Assembly: GCA_013327885.1 (NCBI GenBank)
Contig: JABUMY010000021.1
Span: 1-64,000 of the forward strand
DNA length: 64,000 bases
Direction of reading: 5' to 3'
Source of the DNA: Flavisolibacter longurius
GTDB taxonomy: Bacteria; Bacteroidota; Bacteroidia; Chitinophagales; Chitinophagaceae
This document shows, one piece after another, positions 25,362 to 35,600 of this stretch; position 1 is the stretch's first letter; each line of letters begins with the position of its first letter. The position numbers and the translations under genes were made by a program. The notes beneath the pieces are model-generated. The model searched no databases. It had not been told where the DNA came from and was given only the letters and a program-made list of their open reading frames with translations.

Positions 25362-25498
25362 AGTGGATTTTTTCTGCGATATTAGGTTATCCTGCTGAAA
25401 CAATCCGTACCATAGCCGTGCCATCTTTCGGCAGCTTGCATGTAAAAAGGGTTGGGCCAGACAGGTTTACTCTTCTGCAGGGCAAAAATAAAACATTG

Positions 25499-26533
25499 TT
25501 ACTGACGGAATGATGGACAAAGCGACTGCCGCCTGTTGCCGTTAAAGCTGTCGAAAATGCCTTCCTTGATAAGCGAAAACTCAAAAGCGCCGCGGGTGCC
25601 GTTGTAGGCCCGCAGGGAGGAAACCGTGGCATCATACGAAAAGGCAAAAGTGTAATCTTTCACGCCCAGGCCGATCATGGGAATAACCGCTTCTTTGTGC
25701 CGGTAGTAAAGGCCGGCAATCAATACATTTTCGCCTTCGCCGGAAAGGTTGTAATGGGCATTCATGCCGGCTACCAACTCCGAAGCCGTTACCTGCCGTG
25801 AATAATAAATATTGGGGTTGACGATCCAGGAATCATTCACTTTAAAGCTGCCGTTCAAAAAGCCGGTGTAGCGGAGAGGCACACGGCTGGCGCTTTTATC
25901 GCCCTGGGAAACAAAAAACGATTCGTTGGGACGATTGATATGCTGCGCAGAAAAGCCGCCATTGAGATAAATATTGCTGTTGGGAAAATAAGCGTAATTC
26001 ATACCCACATGCAGATCGAGGTAGTTGATATTGGTGCGGTCAAGGATAGCTGCCGTTGGGATCTTGCTGTCGAAGAAGGTCCCGTCAAACTGGTCGGGGA
26101 ACTTCAGGTTGGCGGTGTTGATCTGCTTATTGGCCCAGCCGGCATTAAACCCAAGGCTTAACAAGCTTGAATAACCCAGCGTCTGGTGATAAGCCACCGA
26201 ACCAAAAATCTTGGTGGAAGTGAGGCTTCCGCTGCCGGCTACATCCCGCAGCACCATGCCACCCAATCCCAGCCAGCCATTTTCGGAGTTGTTGCGCAGG
26301 AGCTGCACATCGCCAAAGGCGCTCATGGTTTTGTATGGCACCGACATCACCGACGACCACTGGTTGCGGTAGTTGATGCCAAGCCGGTAATCGCCTTCAG
26401 GCATAAAACCGGTGTTGGCCGGGTTGGTGTTCAACGGTGCACGAAAGAACTGTGAGAAATGAAGGTCTTGTGCCGAAGCAGTGGCTGTCACTGTCAGCAA
26501 AGCAATCGTTACTATGTACTGAATCTTTTTCAC
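25499..26533 (-). CDS. PorP/SprF-family T9SS outer-membrane protein
   Basis: 344 residues with a signal peptide ending ASAQ, followed by the family hallmark DLHFSQFFRAPLNTNPANTG, then a 14-strand-type barrel with YRNQWSSVMSVPYKTMSAFG and IGLGVKDYTFAFSYDATVSS. In Bacteroidota each SprF paralogue is usually encoded beside a giant type B T9SS substrate and is needed for its secretion or anchoring. Here the giant PKD protein lies directly upstream on the same strand. A palindromic repeat occupies the gap between them. Confidence 0.93.
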   Translation of the reverse strand: MKKIQYIVTIALLTVTATASAQDLHFSQFFRAPLNTNPANTGFMPEGDYRLGINYRNQWSSVMSVPYKTMSAFGDVQLLRNNSENGWLGLGGMVLRDVAGSGSLTSTKIFGSVAYHQTLGYSSLLSLGFNAGWANKQINTANLKFPDQFDGTFFDSKIPTAAILDRTNINYLDLHVGMNYAYFPNSNIYLNGGFSAQHINRPNESFFVSQGDKSASRVPLRYTGFLNGSFKVNDSWIVNPNIYYSRQVTASELVAGMNAHYNLSGEGENVLIAGLYYRHKEAVIPMIGLGVKDYTFAFSYDATVSSLRAYNGTRGAFEFSLIKEGIFDSFNGNRRQSLCPSFRQ

Positions 26534-26653
26534 AAAATGAGGTTTGACGGTTTTTAACTTGTTCCCTTCTCATTTGCAGTTGGTGCCCATCTCGTCCACC
26601 GCACAAGGCCCTGCGTTGCAACGTTTCTTTTTCCTCTTTATGCCTCTTCCACA

Positions 26654-26704
26654 GGCAGGGGCTGTGCCTGGCTCACTCCCCCACCGGGGGAGCCGGAGGG
26701 GGCT
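26654..26704. repeat. Palindromic G/C repeat touching a stop codon
   Basis: Contains CACTCCCCCACCGGGGGAG and CCGGAGGGGG. The reverse complement matches 12910-12960 inside lhr at about 44 of 51 positions. It ends at 26704, exactly one base before the stop codon (26705-26707) of the giant T9SS substrate. The hairpin would lie in the mRNA between that gene and the downstream PorP/SprF gene. Confidence 0.85.
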
Positions 26705-29700
26705 TTACCGTATCAGCGTGATATCACCTTTCTTCTGGAACCTTTTGCCATCCACAAACTCTACATCTAACGTGTAGGCGTAAACGTCCATGGGAAGCAG
26801 CTTTCCTTTGAACCGGCCATCCCAGCCAATTTTTTTGTCATTGCTTTCAAACACCTTTTCTCCCCAGCGGGCATAGATGGAGAACTTCATTTTGGCAATG
26901 CCGTATCCCCGGACAAACACATAGCTGTTTACATCATTGCTCAGCGGGGTAAAGGCCGTTGGCACATCCACCGCCGGTTCTACCTGCGTTGTCACGGGCT
27001 TGCATACCTGTACCGGGCAGCCGGCAGCATTGTAAGCAATCAGGCAGGCATTGTAGGTGCCGGTGAGATTATACTCGTGCTGAACCGGCCCGCGGGACGT
27101 TGTTACCAGCGAATCGCCATCGCCAAACAGCCATTTAAACCGAACCGCATCGTTGCTTGAGAGATTGGTGAACGTAATGGGTGTGTTGGTCACAGGCGGT
27201 TGCGGTGTGGCGGTAAAATCGGCCGTTGGGTTGTTGTAAACCGTGATGGTGAACGTAGTATTGTCCGTAAGGTTACAGGTATTGGGATCGTTTGCTGTCA
27301 GCCGTACCGTGTACGTTCCTGGCTGCAGGTAAGTATGCGTTGGGTTTTGCTCCGTGGAGGTGTTGCCATCGCCAAAATCCCAGATAAATTCCGCGCCACC
27401 CTGCGAGATGTTGTCAAATACAGCCGTGTAAGGCGCACAACCGGTTGCCGGTGTTTCAAAGGCCGCTTTCACGTTGGCGGCTACCCGTAAGGTTTTCACC
27501 AGCGTATCCGGCGAATTACAATAAGCCGTGTCGTTGACGATCAGCTTAACCAGGTAAGTGCCTGCTGCTGCGTAGGTATGGAAAACCGCTTCAGGCCCGG
27601 AGGTTACCGGTGGTGCGTTGTCGCCAAAATCCCAGGTAAAGGTTCCGGATTTGAACGGAATGCCTGCCGGCGCTACCGAGGTGTTGTCAAAGCGGTAACG
27701 GAAAATATCACAGGGCGGGCTCAGTTTCACCGGGTTGAAATCAAGTTTGGCTTCGTTGTCGCCAACACGGATGGTTACATACGACGTGTCCCTGGTGATG
27801 CATTTGTCAGGGTCGATGGCGATCATCATAACCCGGTAGGTACCTACCCGGTCAAACGTATGTTGGATGCTGGGTGTGGTGGTTGATTCCACAGGGCTGC
27901 CGTCCATAAAGTTCCACTCGTACTCCCTTGCTTCCTGGATGGTATCGATAAAATCAACCGTCAGCGGTACGCAGCCTGATGTTCGCCGCGGAATGCCCTT
28001 AACGGCTGAACGAACGCTTCCCTGCACACCATCGAGGTTGAACGCAATTTTTACCATGGCCAGGTTACAGGCCTGCGTGGGTTTGGTGGTTGCCCAGGCA
28101 CCGGCCGTGGTAGGGAAGGGAAGGTTGTTACTGCAACTGGCACACATGGCCTGGTAAATAACACCGCGCCTGTCGAAGCGGCTCGTGCCGCCATCCACAT
28201 GGTCGCCATACTGGCCTCCGTTCTGTCCAAAATAACTTCCGTACAGTTGCGCCGTCGCATCCCTTTTCAGCACAAAAAAGTAAAAGTCGTCGCCCATCCC
28301 GCTCTCCGCATTAATGTCGGGTGCCGGCTTCATGGCATCGCCGGTCACCGGCAGGCCATCCACCCCCGCATTGCGGTAATTGGTGCCGGGGATCCTTCCG
28401 CCCCAGCCCGACATGTAAACGTTCTCGCAGCGATCAACCAGGAAGGCTACGGGAGAAATGTCAGGTGCGGCGGCGCCCTTGCCAAACATGGTGGAATAAA
28501 CAAAGCCCGAAAGATCGGGTCGCAGCTTGGAAATAAATTGTTTGCCGTTTAGCTGGCTCCATGCGGCATTCACCACCTGCCAGGTACCGGTCGTTTGTCC
28601 CATAACGTAGGGAAAGCCGTTGGCATCGAACTGGATGCCGTACACCTGGTCGTCGCCTGTAGTGCCTACGTAGGTGGTTTTTATCACCGAAGAGCCATCG
28701 GGCCTGACAATGCTGACAAAACCATCGATGCCGCCAAAGGCAGATGCGCCCAAGGTTCCGGCACGGGTGCCGTCCAGCAGGTTGTTGCTTTCCGTGCCAC
28801 CGGCAACGTAGATGTTGCCATCCACCGGGTTAATGGCCAGCACATACGCTGCATCATTACCACTGCCGCCAATAAAGGATCCAAATAAGTATGTAGAAAG
28901 CGTTGAGTTGAACTTCAGCAAAACACCATCCTGGTTGCCGCCACCTGCCGGCTGAAAAGCATTGCGTACGGGGAAGCCATCAGCGGCAGCGCCGCCCATC
29001 GACCTTGTATTGGACGCCACCAGGATATTGCCGGCTGCATCCAGGAGCACTTCGCTCCGGCCATCATCGCCATAATTTTGCTGCAATGAATTGCTGGACC
29101 TTGAGGTGCTGATATTGACGCCGTCATCCTGCTTGCCGCCAATCCGCACCGAGCCAATAAGCGCCGTGCCGGTTGCATTGAGCTTGGTGATTACAATGTC
29201 AAAATCATTGCCGGTATTAGCAGGGCCAATGTAGCCAAGGGGTCCCTGTACCGGGTAGGCAACGTTGCCGCTTCGGGGCGAGTTGCTACGACCGGCAATG
29301 ACCAGGTTTCCCTGCTCGTCAACCACAAGGCTGTGCGGCTGGTCCTGTCCCGAGCCGCCGATATAGGTGGCATAAACACGGCTGGTACCATCAGGCGATA
29401 ATTTGATGATGGACATATCCCACTCGCCGCCATTCATCGTTTGCTGGAACGCACCCGGGCTGGTAGGGAAACCCTGCGCCCAAACAATGCCGCCGCCAAA
29501 CAAGGCGCCGTCGGGACCATAAGTTGCGGTAAAGCCCCAGTTGTCGGCACGGCTGCCGCTGAAGGAGCAAAAAACAAGATTCGGGTCGATGACCAGGGTT
29601 GAATTGGGATTGTAATTTTTAATGTCAAACGTAACAATGTTGCCTTTGCGCACCAGGTAACGCGTATTCACATCAATGCGTCCCCGCTCGTTGTGCTGGT

Positions 29701-30319
29701 AGGTGTACGGATCGGTTTCCCGCAGGTCGCCCACCGATGTTTTGATCAGCAGCTCTTTGTTCTTTACTTCCAGCCCATCCACGCCTTCGTATTTCAGGGC
29801 AATTTTCGACGGGTCGCCGCCGGGATGAACAATGAGGTCATATTTTACCGATGCACCACCGGAATAATACCGCACATCGATGTTAGGGTAAACGTTTTTG
29901 ATGGTGATGCCCTGGTAGATCCGGCAGTTGGCGCCCCATTTGGAAGGGTCATCGCCAATAAAATAGTTGTTGTAAGTGAACAGCGGCTTGTCGGCAATGA
30001 TCTCCGGCGAAGGATTACCGCCAACGAATTTTACCTGGAAAGCATGGGAGCGAAGCGTAAGCTTGCTGGAGGGTGCAACCGGTGAATTGGGTCCGTGACC
30101 ATGAACCGCTTCCGTGATCTTGCCCCAGTCTTCGGGGCTGTGCTGCACAACGGTATACCCGCCTTCTTCAATGAAAATAGCACCTGCATCAACCCTGCCC
30201 ATGTACTTGACACGGCTATCCCATTGACCCCGGTTCTCAACAAATTCGATGGTTTGTGCAAGCAAGGAAAAAGAGAACAGGGAGGCGATTGCAAAGAGTA
30301 TGGAAAACTTGTACGTCAA
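26705..30319 (-). CDS. Giant PKD-repeat surface protein with type B T9SS sorting domain
   Basis: 1204 residues. A signal peptide ending LLAQ is followed by an N-terminal ENRGQWDSRVKYMG domain typical of this class, then a region of SBBP-like beta-propeller repeats (GNIYVAGGTE, GFPYVMGQT). At least four PKD domains follow (FDFG/WDFGD signatures such as EWNFMDGSP, TFTWDFGDNAPP, EFIWDFGDGNTS, RFKWLFGDGD). The end is the gliding-motility-type C-terminal domain (VPTAFTPLSNDVNSYVF ... SIYARWGEKVFES ... GWDGRFKGKLLPMDVYAYTL). Secreted by T9SS; the adjacent PorP/SprF is its likely dedicated partner. Probably an adhesin. Confidence 0.92.
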   Translation of the reverse strand: MTYKFSILFAIASLFSFSLLAQTIEFVENRGQWDSRVKYMGRVDAGAIFIEEGGYTVVQHSPEDWGKITEAVHGHGPNSPVAPSSKLTLRSHAFQVKFVGGNPSPEIIADKPLFTYNNYFIGDDPSKWGANCRIYQGITIKNVYPNIDVRYYSGGASVKYDLIVHPGGDPSKIALKYEGVDGLEVKNKELLIKTSVGDLRETDPYTYQHNERGRIDVNTRYLVRKGNIVTFDIKNYNPNSTLVIDPNLVFCSFSGSRADNWGFTATYGPDGALFGGGIVWAQGFPTSPGAFQQTMNGGEWDMSIIKLSPDGTSRVYATYIGGSGQDQPHSLVVDEQGNLVIAGRSNSPRSGNVAYPVQGPLGYIGPANTGNDFDIVITKLNATGTALIGSVRIGGKQDDGVNISTSRSSNSLQQNYGDDGRSEVLLDAAGNILVASNTRSMGGAAADGFPVRNAFQPAGGGNQDGVLLKFNSTLSTYLFGSFIGGSGNDAAYVLAINPVDGNIYVAGGTESNNLLDGTRAGTLGASAFGGIDGFVSIVRPDGSSVIKTTYVGTTGDDQVYGIQFDANGFPYVMGQTTGTWQVVNAAWSQLNGKQFISKLRPDLSGFVYSTMFGKGAAAPDISPVAFLVDRCENVYMSGWGGRIPGTNYRNAGVDGLPVTGDAMKPAPDINAESGMGDDFYFFVLKRDATAQLYGSYFGQNGGQYGDHVDGGTSRFDRRGVIYQAMCASCSNNLPFPTTAGAWATTKPTQACNLAMVKIAFNLDGVQGSVRSAVKGIPRRTSGCVPLTVDFIDTIQEAREYEWNFMDGSPVESTTTPSIQHTFDRVGTYRVMMIAIDPDKCITRDTSYVTIRVGDNEAKLDFNPVKLSPPCDIFRYRFDNTSVAPAGIPFKSGTFTWDFGDNAPPVTSGPEAVFHTYAAAGTYLVKLIVNDTAYCNSPDTLVKTLRVAANVKAAFETPATGCAPYTAVFDNISQGGAEFIWDFGDGNTSTEQNPTHTYLQPGTYTVRLTANDPNTCNLTDNTTFTITVYNNPTADFTATPQPPVTNTPITFTNLSSNDAVRFKWLFGDGDSLVTTSRGPVQHEYNLTGTYNACLIAYNAAGCPVQVCKPVTTQVEPAVDVPTAFTPLSNDVNSYVFVRGYGIAKMKFSIYARWGEKVFESNDKKIGWDGRFKGKLLPMDVYAYTLDVEFVDGKRFQKKGDITLIR

Positions 30320-30371
30320 TTGTTTTTGAAGTTAACTATAAATGAGGACAAATTATTGTTACAATAACCTG

Positions 30372-32552
30372 TTAAGATATTTTACTCCAGGGTGTTTTTC
30401 CTTTTAACGCAAGCAGGTACTGTTTGATGGGCGTGTTTTCGGGCAGCACCAGTTCCGGGTCTTTTTCCACCATCTCTTCTGCCCATTTTTTGGCGGCATC
30501 CAGTATCGCTTTATCCTGCACAATGTTGGCCAGCCGGAAGTTCAGCACACCACTTTGTCTTGTTCCTTCAATATCTCCCGGCCCGCGGAGCTCTAAATCT
30601 TTTTCTGCAATTTCGAAACCATTGCTTGTGCTTACCATGGTTTTGATGCGTTCCCTGGCTTCATTCCCCAGTTCTGTTCCCGTCATCAGGATGCAATAGC
30701 TTTTTTCGGCACCACGACCCACCCGTCCCCGCAACTGGTGCAGTTGGGATAGTCCAAACTTTTCCGCACTTTCTATCACCATCACCGAGGCATTGGGAAC
30801 ATCCACGCCAACTTCAATAACAGTTGTTCCTACCAAAAGTTGGGTGTCCTTGTTTTTAAAGCGCAGCATGTTGGTTTCCTTCTGCTCCCAGGTCTGGCGG
30901 CCGTGCACCATGCTTATCCAGTATTTCGGTTCGGGAAAAAACGCCTTGATGTTTTCGTAACCTGTCATCAGGTTCTCGTAATCCATTTTGGCGCTTTCTT
31001 CTATCAGCGGGAAAACAAAATAAGCCTGGCGGCCGATCTCAATTTCGCTCCTGACAAATTCCAGCACTTTCATGCGCTGGGTTTCGTACCGGTGTACGGT
31101 GGTAATGGGCTGGCGGCCGGGCGGCAACTCGTCCATCACACTGTAATCCAGGTCGCCGTAAGCTGTCATGGCCAGGGTTCGCGGAATTGGCGTAGCCGTC
31201 ATCACGAGGATATGCGGGGGAATGGGTGCTTTTTTCCAAAGCCTTGCCCTTTGCTCCACGCCAAAACGGTGTTGCTCATCCACGATTCCCAGTCCCAGGT
31301 TTTTGAACTTGACCGTTTCTTCAATCAGGGCATGGGTGCCAATGACGATGTGTATCAGGCCTTCGGCCAATCCCTGGAGGATTTGCCTGCGTTCTTTGGC
31401 CGGGGTAGAACCTGTGAGCAGTTTGGCCGTTACCGGTAGTCCTTCGAGCAAGCGACTGATGCCGGCAAAATGCTGTTGCGAAAGGATCTCCGTTGGCGCC
31501 ATGAGGCAGCACTGGTAGCCGTTGTCGATAGCAATGAGCATGGAAAGCAGGGCCACAATGGTTTTGCCGCTGCCCACATCACCCTGCAACAGGCGGTTCA
31601 TCTGGTGGCCTGCTGCCGTATCAGTGCGAATCTCTTTGAGCACCCGCTTTTGCGCACCGGTCAATTGAAACGGCAGGTGGTCTTTGTAAAAATTATTGAA
31701 CAGGTCTCCAACTTTGTGAAAGATAACGCCCCTTGATTTGCGGTGCCGTTCGATGCGCACCAGGGCCAGTCGTACCTGCGAAACAAACAACTCCTCGAAC
31801 TTCAGGCGGCGAACGGCCTGGTCGTACATGGCAGCCGACGTAGGAAAATGGATGTTGCGCAAGGCTTCGGAACGGGAAATGAGCTTTAGGTTTTCCAGTA
31901 AATACGCCGGCAGGTTTTCTTCAATTTCCCTTTCGGGAATCAGCGAAAAAAGCGCAGCGGTCAGTTTACCGATCTGCCGGCCGCCCAGGCCTTTTGCTTT
32001 TAGCTTTTCCGTGGTTGGGTAAACCGGCTCGAGAAAACTTTTAACCGCCGCCGTGGGATTCGTCACCACTTCCAGCTCCGGATGAACGATCTGCACCTTG
32101 TCCATAAAGAACGAGATCTTGCCAAAGGCATTGTAGGTTTCATCCGGCTTCAACATTCGTTCCACCCAGGAAAGGCCTTTAAACCAGGTCAGTTCAATCA
32201 CCCCGGTGTCGTCTTTCAGGTAAGCCATCAGGCGCTTGGCGCTGCCAGCGCCGGCGGTCTCGTGGTACCAGAGCTTTCCCTGCACTTGGGCATAATCCGT
32301 CATCGTGGTCAGGTCCTCTATTTTGGTAATGGAGGTTTTGTCGATATGGCGGTAAGGGAAAAGATATAGCAGGTCCTGGTAGGTAAAAACGCCCAGTTCC
32401 TTTTTGAGCAGGTCGGCACGCAGGGGCCCGACACCTTTCAGGTATTCGATGGGCTGGCCGAGTATGGAGGCTAGGTTGGCGATAAGGCAAATATAAATGG
32501 AGAAGCGAAGGAAAGGCACTGCCGAAGGAGGAACGGAAAATCCTGTACCCAT
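30372..32552 (-). CDS. recG: ATP-dependent DNA helicase RecG
   Basis: About 726 residues from ATG 32552. The N-terminal wedge/OB part begins GQPIEYLKGVGPLRADLLKK. Helicase motifs: LLQGDVGSGKTIVALL (Walker A), DEQHRFGVEQR, MTATPIPRTLAM, TTVIEVGVDVPNASVMV and LRGRVGRG. RecG remodels stalled replication forks and Holliday junctions. The start is uncertain: family similarity begins only about 25 residues after the ATG 32552 and no canonical start codon lies closer. A further upstream ATG at 32672 would add 40 residues of unlikely sequence and overlap the divergent gene. Confidence 0.93.
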   Translation of the reverse strand: MGTGFSVPPSAVPFLRFSIYICLIANLASILGQPIEYLKGVGPLRADLLKKELGVFTYQDLLYLFPYRHIDKTSITKIEDLTTMTDYAQVQGKLWYHETAGAGSAKRLMAYLKDDTGVIELTWFKGLSWVERMLKPDETYNAFGKISFFMDKVQIVHPELEVVTNPTAAVKSFLEPVYPTTEKLKAKGLGGRQIGKLTAALFSLIPEREIEENLPAYLLENLKLISRSEALRNIHFPTSAAMYDQAVRRLKFEELFVSQVRLALVRIERHRKSRGVIFHKVGDLFNNFYKDHLPFQLTGAQKRVLKEIRTDTAAGHQMNRLLQGDVGSGKTIVALLSMLIAIDNGYQCCLMAPTEILSQQHFAGISRLLEGLPVTAKLLTGSTPAKERRQILQGLAEGLIHIVIGTHALIEETVKFKNLGLGIVDEQHRFGVEQRARLWKKAPIPPHILVMTATPIPRTLAMTAYGDLDYSVMDELPPGRQPITTVHRYETQRMKVLEFVRSEIEIGRQAYFVFPLIEESAKMDYENLMTGYENIKAFFPEPKYWISMVHGRQTWEQKETNMLRFKNKDTQLLVGTTVIEVGVDVPNASVMVIESAEKFGLSQLHQLRGRVGRGAEKSYCILMTGTELGNEARERIKTMVSTSNGFEIAEKDLELRGPGDIEGTRQSGVLNFRLANIVQDKAILDAAKKWAEEMVEKDPELVLPENTPIKQYLLALKGKTPWSKIS
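32488..32495 (-). promoter_or_regulatory. Exact TAnnTTTG box inside the recG 5' region
   Basis: Read on the minus strand this is TATATTTG, an exact match to the Bacteroidota -7 consensus. It sits downstream of the only canonical ATG and just before the conserved RecG sequence begins, so it may be a promoter for a shorter transcript, or chance. Confidence 0.35.
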
Positions 32553-32670
32553 CAACGCAATTGGATGCAATCGTTTCTGTGAAAAGAAGAAAGCGTTGAA
32601 TGACCGGTTGGTCGAAATTGCTTGCAGGCGCCGGTTTCTTGCCGTACTTTTCGCACCTAATAACTGCTTC

Positions 32671-35600
32671 ATGCAATCCGGTCCTTATGAACGATGGCTC
32701 CCTGGAGTTATCTTTTTTCTTTTCCTTTCTTTTTCTGGCTTTGCCCAGGTACAACCGCCTGCGCAGCGTGGAAAGTCCATCCCGTCAAAACCCGCACAGC
32801 TTGCCATCGCAAACGCAAGGGTGCAACAGGAATGCGATGCGGTTTTTATGGTTCATTTTAAAGCCTTGCAGGAAAAGCTTAGCCTTTACGATACGGAAGG
32901 CACCACCGACGGCGGCACTCTTTCCGTGGGCAGGCTTGAGAACGACGAAGGCTTTGTGATGAAACTTACCGGGAAAACGGATCTGGAATGGGCCCGGTCG
33001 TATACAATAAACGGGGCAGACCCAGTGACCTTTAAACGCATCATCCCTTCCGGGGACGGCAACTTTCTTCTCCTGGGTATTCAAAATCGCCTGACCACGC
33101 CAACCAATCCTGCTGCTTCTGTTTTGGTAAAGATGACGGGCACCGGAACCATTCTCTGGTCGCAGGTTTTTTCGTTGGGCGGCGCTGACCTGGATATTTA
33201 CAGCATGGTGGTTGCCGATAACGGCGACATTCTGGCCTGTGGCAACAGCGGCTGGGGCACCGGGAAAATTTCTTCTTTCGTATTGCGGCTATCCGGCACT
33301 GGAAATATCCTTTGGCGAAAACAAGTGCATCATTCCGCAACAAGCGGCCCTGTTTACAAACAACTTTACCTGGATGGAAATACTTTGTACGTTCTGGCGG
33401 ACGAAAGCGCCGACAGGTCCTATTTTCACCTGCAGCAATGGGATGCGGCAAACGGGCAGCTAACATGGAACAAGCGCCTGGCCGTGCCGGGCAGCAACAA
33501 GCTGGAAGCAGGATTGGTAACAAAAATTGGCGATACCGTATACGCCTTGTTATCGCAATATATTCCCTCTGATTTTGAACCGGCTAAAATTGCACCGAGG
33601 TCAATGGTGGTTAAATTCAACGACAAAGGCGATTACCTGGGCAGTTTTCGGTTGGATATTCCCGAACATAGTGACATGGGCTATGACCAGGCGCTGGCGG
33701 AACACCTGCCTTCTTCCTACCTGCAAACGACGGATGACAATTTTGTGGTAGCAGCCAGGCGCTTGTCGGGTGGCCATGGGGTAACGCTGACAAAGTTTAC
33801 TCCCGGCGGCCAGGCCATCTGGTCGGAGAGTTACCACGAGCAAAGGAATTATGTTGTAGCTAGTACAAAGAACAGGGGCGGTGGCGTGTTGGTGGCAGGT
33901 CGTCTCTTGCCAGGCGCTGATAGCGACAATACCGGTTATCTCATGCAGGCCAATGAAGCCGGTATTATTTCCGGTATGTTCGGCGACATCGGCCCTTGCA
34001 TGAGTGCACCCACCTTGCGGGTACTAGAGCGTTTCTCCGGTATTACGGAAGCCGGTTCGGATGTGCAGGATGTGACAATAGCTGCGGCACTGACCGGGGT
34101 TTCCTGTACACTTACCGATGGTGCCGTTTCAATGGAATTCTCTAAAGCTTGTAACAAGCCTGCAACTTGCACCGGTGCAGACCTTGCCGGACCTGACCTG
34201 GTTTGTGCCGCCGACGCAGTCGCTACCTTTTCTGTAACACCCAATGCCGAGTGTTTTTTACCGGCAACATTTATAATCGATACCAGCTTCGCAGTATTTG
34301 AAAACAATGACCCGTTGACCCGAACCGCTACCATACGTTTTAAAAAATGGGGTGTGACAACTGTTTCTGTACAGATCGTTGATGGTTGTTCGGTGGTGCT
34401 TGTAGACAAACAGGTGACGGTTGCACGTCCGGCGCAAACACTTGACCTTGGCAACGATAGTACGGTTTGTGCCGTAACGAACTTTCGCCTTGACGCAGGC
34501 GAAGGCTTCCTATCTTACCGTTGGCAGGACGGATCAAAGGCTTCCTTTTTTATAGCTACTTCACCGGGTATCTTTTATGTGGATGTAACGGATGCCTGCG
34601 GCGCCACAAAACGCGACAGTGTAGTGTTGCAGCAATTGCCAACGGTGGTTTTGCCACGCAAGAACCGGTTGAAATGCAACCAGGATTCTGTCTACATCAA
34701 TGCACCGGCAGGCTACACTTCGTATGAGTGGACACCGGCGTATAATATCACGGTTACGCCTACACTAGATGTGGTTGTGTATCCCGACGTGGATACAACT
34801 TACTACCTGAAAGCGGTGACACCAGCGGGTTGTGTTGCGTATGACACCATTCGTGTTACCGTTTTGCAGGTGCCAAAAATTGACCTTGGTGCCGACAGGG
34901 CGTTTTGCCTTGGTGATGCTGTCCAGTTGAATGCAGGGCCGGGCTTCGTATCCTACGTTTGGAACAACATTGCAGGTGGCCAGCAAAAGACGGTGCGGCA
35001 GGCAGGCACCTATACTGTTTTAGGTACAACAGCAGAAGGATGCCGGTCGGCAGATACAATGAGCGTATTAAATGTGTGGCCGCTGCCCGTCGTGACGCTG
35101 GATAAAGCCACCTCGTTTTGCGAGGGCAGCGAGAAACTGCTGCAAGCCGGCAGCTTTGCGTCTTATCGCTGGCAGGATGGAAGCAGCCAGGCAAGCTTTT
35201 CCGCTGCCGGTCCCGGTACTTACCATGTAACCGTTACCGATAACCACGGATGTAAAGGCAGCGATACCACCCGCATCACAACGCTTTATCCGTTACCGAA
35301 AAATTTTTTGCCACAGGATACAGAACTCTGTGCCGGTGCCAGCATTTCCATAGCACCATTGCAAGTCTATCCTTCTTATAACTGGTCCACCGGCAGTTCT
35401 GCACAAAGCCTAGTCATAACTGTACCCGGCACCTATGGCTTGCAGGTGCAGGATCAAAATGGCTGTATTGGATTCGATGCGATTGAAGTAAGAGCAAAAC
35501 AATGTGTCGCAGGCATTCATATTCCCACCGCATTTACGCCCAACAGGGATGGAAAAAATGATGTCTTTCGGGCCCTGGTTTATGAAAAGCTGAAACGGTT

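Noticed and set aside
24579-25385. A 268-codon plus-strand open frame
   Set aside because: It crosses antisense to two minus-strand genes, one with a clear signal peptide and beta-barrel pattern.
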